Part shown: in pieces, positions 56,850 through 64,000 of the stretch
How positions within the stretch are numbered: the first letter of the stretch is position 1
Layout: every line of letters begins with the position of its first letter
DNA from: Sinohyriopsis cumingii
Taxonomy: Eukaryota > Mollusca > Bivalvia > Unionida > Unionidae
Assembly (NCBI GenBank): GCA_028554795.2
Contig: CM068835.1
Location: 36,226,401 to 36,290,400, forward strand
Direction: 5' to 3'
DNA length: 64,000 nucleotides
Notes under the pieces: generated by a model
What the model saw: the letters and a program-made list of their open reading frames with translations, nothing else
What the model was told of the DNA's origin: nothing
Databases searched by the model: none
Program-made: the position numbers and the translations under genes

Positions 56850-58043
56850 GCAAACATCATAATTCTGGACAAAATTTTGAATGTCAAGAAATGTTACCTT
56901 TGAAACATCATTCGTGTGATAGCCTGCAAACGCAATCTATATACTGCCTTTCCTAATATAGATGTTAAATCCAAAGATGCAGTTTTTTAGTATCTCTGGG
57001 CAAAACTTATAATCTTATAATCTTAGCTCAGGTTCCTGAATGAATATTTGCCCCTAGTCACGTGGCGTTCTATTAGCAATAGTCTATCAGTTTCACATAC
57101 ATCTACTGTAAGGGTAACGCATTGGGGTTACGTGGCTGTGTTGATGCAGCACAGTGCATTCCAAATGACCCTACGCCTGAACAGACTCGCTTGTCGAAGG
57201 GTCACATAAATATCAGTGAAGTAAATGTCCACCTTTTCCTTGGATCTGTTTGTACAGATGATAAACATTAATGGTTTTATTGACGGGCTGCTTTATTATT
57301 TTTGTTATTGTTCTATATTGCGTACAGAGAAGCCCAAGCGATATCTTCCCCGTGTAAGTGGAGATAATTAAGGTCTCACTGGACAGTTTATGTGTTGAAT
57401 TTTCATCCGACAATGAGACCTAATTTACGAAAGTGTTAGAAAGCTGACACATTGAGTTTGCTCGTACCCGTTTGAAAAATGAAAGAAACAACTTTAGACA
57501 GTATTATTAAGTATAAATTAAAACATTTTTTTTTTAAATTAGGCTCTCAGCGACTCCACCAACTGCCTAAAAAGAGTCTCAAGTCGATGTCTGAGTGGGA
57601 TTATGTAGAGTCATGTACAACAGTTAAAAGTCTTAGGGGGCAGGGGCAGTTGTTATGTACAAATTGAATTCCGCAATCAGCGACCTAGTATAAAAAATCA
57701 ATAAAATCAAATACACAAGTGAGGTTGAAAAGGTCCATATGTTTAGATACCTATATTAAAACAAAGCATAATAATATTATCCACTTGACCAGAGAAGTCA
57801 ATGGCAGTTCATAGCAGAAGAAGTTTATGTACCCCAACCCCAAATTAATGCCTACAATGTTCATGTCCGAAGGTCATTTTTGACACCATGTGATGCTCAC
57901 AGTGCAAACACAAGCCCTTTTCCTTGATGACAATTTTGCAAAACAGTGTACTAAACAGGATGATGCAATTGAAAATTGTTGCCATCCAAGCCGTTTTTGA
58001 GATATTTTACTTCCGCCAAACCAATGCGTTTACTACTATTGGA
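56848..58043. other. Non-coding stretch, no gene recognised
   Basis: Frames at 57213-57413 (minus) and 57479-57667 (plus) are unrecognised. No repeat ends seen. Confidence 0.45.
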
Positions 58044-58303
58044 GGCGTGGCCCCGAGAGGCCGCGTGGGCTAAAGTGCTCATCGTTCCGGATCACTGCCA
58101 TCTTACCTCTGTCTGCGTGGGTTCGAGTCCAAGGCTCGGCTAGCGTGGGTACGTGGAAAAGCCTGCCAGTAGCTTCTCGTGGGTCGGTGGTTTTTCCCTG
58201 GGTTTTACAAGGTTCTTCCACTACCAGTTATACTGGCCGCCATGTATAGCCTATCCTGTGCTGAAAAATGGCGTTAAACCCTACAACAACAACAACAACT
58301 AGT
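58044..58303 (+). repeat. SINE family B, near-complete copy
   Basis: The tRNA-like head has GTGGGCTAAAGTGCTC (A-box-like) and GGGTTCGAGTCC (B-box). The body holds GGTCGGTGGTTTTTCCCTGG, GGTTCTTCCACTACC and GGCCGCCATGTATAGCC. The tail is CTGAAAAATGGCGTTAAACC followed by (ACA)n. Fragments of the same family occur at 6183 and 44714. The tail is of a kind widespread in molluscan genomes. Confidence 0.85.
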
Positions 58304-59157
58304 GGAGGCTAGGTCTTCTTCCTAGCCGACAATTGGTATTTCACTATCAACATACTGCAGAGTACATATGGATACATGCCTGACATCAGTTTCAAGAACA
58401 ACACAAGCCCGAAACGCCTAGTTCGCAAATAGACCTATATCTTTAAACAGTAAATAACAATAGCTGAAAAGGTCACACCACAGCCTTAAGTTAAGAAATA
58501 TGCCAGGGGCAAATTTACGAGACTGTCCCCTCCCACCATAGAATAAACATATTGCCCATGAGTCAGCTCAGTCCCCTTAAACGTTTGTTGTACACTAGTA
58601 GGTCTTAAATCGCTGCCTAGAAAAGGGAGATAAACACTAATCATATTGTCAGATTACGCTAATTTCAGTGTTACACGTTTTCACGGAATCCACTTAAAGT
58701 TCGCCCTAACCAAGAGAAGATTCGTTTAAGTAGTATGCGTGTACGTGTGTGTTTCTCCGTGTGTGTGTGTGTGTGTCAGTGTATTCCGGTTTATGGTATT
58801 GTACTACTTACGTGATTCTACGAGAATTGGAAGCAGGTAAGTCAGTTCGGAGTCAGAAAACACACTCTTATGTACTAGCACAAATACATTAGCGTGTATA
58901 AATTTACCTTGAAAGAAAATACATATACAACTGTATGACATATTCAGAATTTTAGCATTGCTATCAAAAACGTGTCATGCTTATTAACGACAGGTTCATT
59001 GAAAACTGAAAATGCCTTTAGTTGAGCATCTGGCTATTCGTCGAATATCTTCTATTGGCACAACACTAGTAATAGCCTCTGAGACTTCAGTATCTCATAT
59101 ACTTTGTGTGCATAGAGACTGCAATGTCCGTTCGTGTCGTAACATTCACCAGCTCAA
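58304..59157. other. Non-coding stretch, no gene recognised
   Basis: Contains a short (GT)n tract near 58745-58775. No other feature seen. Confidence 0.5.
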
Positions 59158-59612
59158 ACTTGCCTAATGTTTCAATTAAATTTCGAAAAATAATTAGTTT
59201 TTCAAGATTTTGTAGAGACGTAAATATATTGTCAGTTACAGTCCTGATATAGTTGTTAGAAATATCCATATATTCCAACCGTGAAAAGAGGCTGAGGAAC
59301 GACATCTCCATGCTTTCAAGAAAATAGTTTTTCAGAACCAGCTCTTGCAAGCTGTTAAGATTTCTTATCTCATTAAGAATGGAAATAGTGGTAAATTAAA
59401 TAAGTGGAGAACATTCAAGTTTTAGAGATGGTTCAGCAATCCAGAAGAAATGTTTGACAGTCTGTTCTTGGCCAAGATCAAGACTTCTAAACAATTAAAG
59501 TCCTGGAATATGTTACGGGATAATGATGTTATTAGATTATTTTCTATGTGCAGCGATGAAAACAAAGATAATCCCTGAATGAATGCTCTGAGATCTGTTT
59601 TAGTTTTAGTAA
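59158..59612 (-). pseudogene. Toll-like receptor fragment, LRR ectodomain (inverted)
   Basis: On the minus strand this matches residues about 335-486 of the receptor at 6740: HIENNLITSLSRNIFQDF, LAKNRLSNISSGLLNHL, then after a break ELVLKNYFLESMEMSFLSLF, MDISNNYIRTVTDNIF and SLQNLEKL. A one-base deletion near 59580 and a TAA at about 59424 (after NHL) break the frame. Similarity ends abruptly at LGK (59158). It lacks both caps, the membrane segment and the TIR domain, so it cannot be a working receptor. Confidence 0.92.
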
Positions 59613-59759
59613 TGTACAATCTGCATATCTCCCTTGCCACAGTACTGAAACTACTCTTCTAAAAGTACAACATACCTATCCGACCTCACCCATGTGTATA
59701 CACCAGCAGGATACTTACGCTCCTCTTCTGACAATCGTATACTCATTATTCCCACTATG

Positions 59760-59930
59760 TTTCCTACCTGAAATATTCTCAGCATGTTAGCTTTTAATTT
59801 TTTTAATGTTTTTCTAATTTCATGGTGTTTGTTTTTGTAATAATATTATTATATGTGTTTTTATCTTATAGGTGTTGTCTAATTTTGTAAAGCGCTTAGA
59901 GCTTCTAAAGATTAGGCGCATTACAAAGTT

Positions 59931-59984
<54 letters not shown>

Positions 59985-59985
59985 T
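59760..59985 (+). mobile_element. CR1/L2-like LINE 3' UTR tail with (ATT)n
   Basis: TTTCTAATTTCATGGTGTTTGTTTTTGTAATAA and AAAGCGCTTAGAGCTTCTAAAGATTAGGCGC match the tail at 47455-47706, followed by about 16 ATT units (59936-59983). ORF2 codons are absent, so this is a short 5'-truncated insertion. Confidence 0.75.
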
Positions 59986-60118
59986 TGTTATCACTGGCAG
60001 AGAAATGTAGATGATTATCAAACATTTCAGATTACTGATAATTATTTTTGCCCAATTCAATTTTTAAAGGGGCATTACATAAAAGACCGGTTTCATCTGA
60101 TGATCAGATATTGTTATC

Positions 60119-60917
60119 AGTAAAATGGACAAACTTGTTCACCGTAATCTCCTTCACGAGCAAGTTTTTCTTGTGTTACGCTCTTCACTCAAACCCCTGA
60201 GTCATCTTTCTTTGTACTCTGCGCATCTTCAGAGTCCAACTGTGATAGGGGAGGGACGAAGCGGCATGCAGAGGTTATTACTGACAGTCCTAGTTCCAAA
60301 TCTACATGGAGGCAGTCTGTGGACAAGTGGTCGTTGTTCTTTGCACCAGGATAGCAAAAACGTTTAGCAGCATCACAGGTGACTGAGCAGTCCTGTTTAG
60401 GTCAGCACTGCTCACCCTAGTAAGGAAAAGGACTGGAAAAGGTGTCCTAAAATTTGCCTCTACTATAAACAAACTGGCCGGCTAGCTATGTTTCTCAGCT
60501 AGCACTTAATGCGGTCGACACCATAAGTATAAACAACCCAAAATCATTATCGGTATATGGAACGTACGCACACTCATGGACAAAGAAGATACACCCAGGC
60601 CTCAGAGAAGAACAGCCCTCATAGTCAGAGAACTGAGCCAATACCAGATTGACATTGCCACTCTTAGCGAGACACGTCTCACCAATGTAGGATCTATCTG
60701 CGAACCCGAGGGTGGCTACGCCTTTTTGAAGGAAATAAGAGAAGATGAACAAATAATCCACGGAGTCGGTTTTTCCATTCGTACTACACTTTTGTGTCAA
60801 TTCCCAGTGGTTCATACGCATATGAACGAACGCTTGATGCAACTCCGCGTCCCCCTGTCTAGGTCATGGTATATCAAATTCATCAGTTCCTATTACCCTG
60901 CGTTGACCAGGAGACAA
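60119..60917 (+). mobile_element. LINE 5' part, cut off in a (TG)n tract
   Basis: GC-richer segment with a 5' UTR-like lead (60119-60540) and the start of an endonuclease ORF. It ends at the ALTRR segment where a (TG)n repeat begins at 60918. The family resembles that of the fragment at 26255 by its overall invertebrate LINE type, but the parts do not overlap so I cannot prove it. Confidence 0.8.
60548..60917 (+). pseudogene. LINE endonuclease N-terminal fragment
   Basis: IIIGIWNVRTLMDKEDTPRP, then RRTALIVRELSQYQIDIATL, SETRL (catalytic Glu), IHGVGFSIRT and FISSYYPALT. This is the first half of the apurinic-type endonuclease of a large invertebrate LINE group often labelled craniofacial-development-protein-2-like. 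The catalytic Asp and His residues of the second half are missing. The first frame is open for 132 codons from 60576, including the repeat-encoded end. Confidence 0.85.
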
Positions 60918-60940
60918 TGTGTGTGTGTGTGTGTGTGTGT
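60918..60940. repeat. (TG)n microsatellite
   Basis: About 11 TG units at the truncation point of the LINE. Confidence 0.9.
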
Positions 60941-61569
60941 TCTTATTGTCTTGATTAATCACTTAGAAACATAATATAATTAATGACGTAAGCATTGATA
61001 ATGAATTCTGTTTCAATTCAGTATGATGAATAAATAAAGCGAAACCTGTCACGGTCACACATTGTACGTGTTAGTGTTGTTTATAATCTTATACGATTCC
61101 ATCCTTGAAACCTAACTCAAAAGACCGAGTGAGTGTGTCGCTAATTCAGTTAGCATCGCTTGATAATGATTAATTCCTAGCATAAGCATAATTCAACTAA
61201 GTCTTTAGCAATTTTGCCAAAATAAACTTTCACGCAAATATTTTATGACTGTGATCTTTAGCACAAGGTCGAAACGGTGATTACATATATTGCAGATTAA
61301 TTGCCGTTTCTTATTAATACTTCATACTAAGAATGAATAGGAGGAATACATCTAGGGTTTTATAAAAGCTATGCGAATGAAAACCTTCAGATAAGAAGTA
61401 ATGAAAACTATTTAGGATGCTTACGCAGACGTTAAAATAAAAGCGGCTGTTATTTTCTCACTCATTTATCCATCAACACATTAATCCATAAGCAAATTTC
61501 ACTGTAGCACTTCCCATATTTTCAAGACAGAAAAATAACGTTTCAAAGAATCAGTGTGAACTCTAAGTT
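60941..61569. other. Non-coding stretch, no gene recognised
   Basis: No open frame over 60 codons, no repeat recognised. CTTTAGCACAAGGTCGAAA near 61255 is shared with 55740 (TTTAACACAAGGTCGAAAAC), hinting at another low-copy repeat. Confidence 0.4.
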
Positions 61570-62223
61570 TAGGACATGGGTATCCGATAGGGTACTTATG
61601 TGCTGTGACTTTTATACACGGGTGTAATTTTACAATCAATATTAATAACAACATAAGTATGTCATATCCATCTGATACAACATATTACTCTCCGTTACAG
61701 CTTGTACTAAGTATAACTACAGTAGAAATGAGTACTCAGTATCATTTCATTATTTACAATAGAACTTTTAAAAATTGGAACTGATGACACAGTTTCTTGT
61801 AATAAATATTATTTTTTTATTGTCAGTTTCAATTAACATCCATATGATAAAAGTGATTAATACCTCATTATTATGCGACGATTTATGTTCTTATTTTTCT
61901 TTGGTAACGCGCATAAACTGTGTACTTCGGATGCAACGGTCACACCATAGCTCTCATTAACATATTTGTATTAAAGAACCACATGTAAACATTTGCACGT
62001 GAACTATGTTACACTAGTGAAGAGATACTTTAAAACAAAACAATAGGGTGAGAAAAATATTCTACGTTGGGGTTTGGACTAAGATAAGTAAATCCTTATC
62101 GCGGGGTTACATTGTATGCCTCCCTACGAGGCTTTTCGTGTGTAGAGACAGTGTATGTAATCTCCCTACTAGGATTTCCTTGTCTCGGTCCAAACCCCAA
62201 CATATTTTCTATATTTCTTACCC
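61570..62223 (+). repeat. Interspersed repeat F, copy 1
   Basis: The fullest copy. It runs from TTTATACACGGGTGTAATTTTACAATCAATATTAA through TACAGCTTGTACTAAGTATA and GATGCAACGGTCACAC to a palindromic terminus. The terminus has arms 62046-62095 (GGGTGAGAAAAATATTCTAC) and 62172-62223 (ending ATTTCTTACCC), with TTGGGGTTTGGAC pairing GTCCAAACCCCAA. Copies 2-4 lie at 62436-62878, 47158-48045 and 48965-49140. Not a known class to me. Confidence 0.8.
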
Positions 62224-62435
62224 ATACGACCGAGAACTACAGCTGTTTAGCTAACTTTACTTTTCTAGTCTAGTTATCTCAGACCAGTCGTCTCAGTCAT
62301 GGTGTCCACGCGCGCTCAGAACTACTTTAAGAAAATTAAAACATTGTTGTCTTCTGCTGTGCCTGACGTATTGTTCTGAACAACAACAACAAATGTATAA
62401 TAAAAAGATAATAACTTAAGATCTTTTCAAAATTG

Positions 62436-62878
62436 GAACTGGCGAAAATGAAAGTTTTTTGTAGTAAATATTAATTATTTATTGTCAATTTCATATAATA
62501 ATACCTCATTACTATGCGAAGTTTTATGTTGTTATTTGTCTTTGTTCACGCGTATAAACTGTGTACTTTTGATGCAACGGTCTCAACTCTCATTATCATA
62601 TTTGTATTAATGAGCCACATGCAAACATTTGCACGTGAACTGTATTACACTAGTGAAGAGTTCATTTTACTTTAAAGGAAAAAAATTGGGTGAGAAAAAT
62701 AATCTACCTTGGGGTTTGGACATAAACAAGGAAATCACAGTCGCAGGGTTACATTGTATATCTCCCTACGAGGCTTGTCGGGTGTGGAGACATTGTATGT
62801 TACCCCCGCTACTGGGATTTCCTTTTCTCGGTCCAAACCTCAACATTGATACTATATGTTTCGCCTTTCCATTATCAA
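62436..62878 (+). repeat. Interspersed repeat F, copy 2
   Basis: Starts within the body (near AATATTAATTATTTATTGTC) and runs in the same orientation as copy 1 to its own palindromic terminus (62689-62878; GGGTGAGAAAAATAATCTAC and GGTCCAAACCTCAACA). The two copies lie in tandem about 650 bp apart. Confidence 0.8.
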
Positions 62879-63976
62879 CGGGTGTTACTGATTTTTAAAA
62901 GCAAATATTCAATCTTAACAACTAAAATGTCGTTGTTTTGTTTTTTTTGGGTGGGGGGCGGCGGGGCACCAGACAGATGCCCCCACCTAGCCAAAGAAGT
63001 GGAAATTGTCTATGTGTTGTTGTTTTCCCCAAAGGTGTGTTGTATGTGTTATGTTTATAAGAATAATTTTGAAATGAAATATTTTTAAATTTAGAAATTT
63101 GTTGGGGTATTTCTTAAAAAAAGTCTTTAGTTTATCTATAGGGAAGTTCATCCGAGAATGGTTTCTATCACCTCCTCGGAGTTCCTTCCCTACTTCGTAC
63201 AAGTTGACCTTTGCTAGAGGTCGCCCTATGTCCCATGTGTGATATATATGTATGCTATATGGTATGATTGCTATATATGTGTTTATCTTGGGACAGCAAA
63301 TTATTGATCAAATTCCAGTACCCAGTTGTCCTATCTTTTCCTATGAGTAATGATCTCAATAGAAGATTTGTGGCAATTTTGAATTTTGGCGAGTCAGCGA
63401 TGTACTGTTATATAAATTAAAACCCTAGTGGTTTTTATGTGTGCTATTTTGTGTTCGCTCTCGCTTTTTTATCATGAGATTAACTGTGCTTGAAGTGGGG
63501 TCCATACTTTTTTATTAATTGTACGTCTCCCTTCTCGAGCAGGTTATCTTTAATTTATTTAGTTGCCAAAGATAAAAAAAATATTCTTTTATATATATGT
63601 ATATATAGAAAGAAAAGTGAGATTTGTGAGGAAGATAATAGAATCCTACAGAAGGTGTTAAAGGCCTGGGGGTATGTAGTATAGTACGGGAGCTATACTG
63701 GTGTTAGTATTTCTAGAGGGATATAAACTTAGTTTCTTTGGTTTGTACGTATTGATGTCACCTATAGGGGTTGTTTTTCCGGACTCTTCCGTGGGCCTGT
63801 TCACTTCGCGTAGCGCCATGTGGCATAGCCCCACGGCGTCATTATCTCGTACTTCCCCATAGGTGGTCCCTGTCCCCATTGTTTAAAATCAAGTAATTTT
63901 CACAGAAATTTTATATAAAATAATCATGAATTTTGATATACTACTATTACGTTTCCCAGAAGTTTAAACATTAACC
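62879..63976. other. Non-coding stretch, no gene recognised
   Basis: Short frames of 60-80 codons on both strands without a recognised domain. A T/G homopolymer-rich tract near 62940-62965. Confidence 0.45.
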
Positions 63977-63989
63977 GGGGGGGGGGGGG
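63977..63989. repeat. (G)13 tract
   Basis: Homopolymer at the window edge; a similar run occurs at about 42878. Confidence 0.9.
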
Positions 63990-64000
63990 CTATGTCCCTT

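Noticed and set aside
58044..58140. Possible tRNA gene with a GGTTCGAGTCC B-box
   Set aside because: Head of SINE family B, followed by its body and ACA tail.
1..64000. CRISPR arrays, bacterial operons, riboswitches, rRNA genes
   Set aside because: No direct repeat with regular unique spacers, no ribosome-binding sites or close-packed ORFs and no rRNA-like sequence; the DNA is clearly animal nuclear.

Overview
The window is animal nuclear DNA, most likely from a lophotrochozoan and probably a mollusc such as a bivalve. It is AT-rich, gene-poor and full of microsatellites, tRNA-derived SINEs, non-LTR retrotransposon fragments and MITEs. Its one apparently intact gene is a Toll-like receptor of the multiple-cysteine-cluster type, read from a single long coding exon at 6740-10402 (+). 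The phylum is inferred from these features; I could not search a database.

Layout. 1-6.7 kb: non-coding, with a 60-74 bp tandem array, an (AT)n tract and an interrupted SINE. 6.7-10.8 kb: the TLR gene and its 3' flank. 10.8-17.5 kb: SINEs and microsatellites. 17.5-21.3 kb: a small hAT-type MITE with a perfect 8-bp target duplication, then a decayed Polinton/Maverick (adintovirus-like) element with integrase and phospholipase-A2-like relics on the minus strand and unassigned protein relics on the plus strand. 25.8-27.4 kb: a 5'-truncated LINE flanked by direct repeats of about 436 bp. 29 kb: two palindromic MITEs. 32.3-33.1 kb: an 850-bp CT/GT array. 33.7-36.9 kb: a decayed LINE whose 3' end is cut off exactly where a second, broken TLR copy begins (36.9-38.6 kb). 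40-41.6 kb: a decayed minus-strand LINE. 41.9-44.7 kb: virus-like relics, a packaging-ATPase-like and an SF1-helicase-like pseudogene. 47-49 kb and 61.5-62.9 kb: copies of an interspersed repeat with palindromic ends. 49.6-51.6 kb: a jockey/CR1-like reverse-transcriptase relic. 59.2-59.6 kb: a third TLR fragment, inverted. 60.1-60.9 kb: the endonuclease part of another LINE.

How it fits together. The TLR gene has two broken relatives here, one of which also keeps about 500 bp of homologous 3' flank. They therefore arose by DNA duplication rather than as retrocopies, and were later broken by transposon activity and indels. The most unusual material is the two sets of dsDNA-virus/Polinton-like relics, the very long duplication around the LINE at 26 kb, and a ghost copy of the TIR C-terminus in the 3' flank of the TLR gene. 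All protein family calls were made by eye from motifs and need profile searches. Many boundaries in repeats are accurate only to about 10-30 bp.
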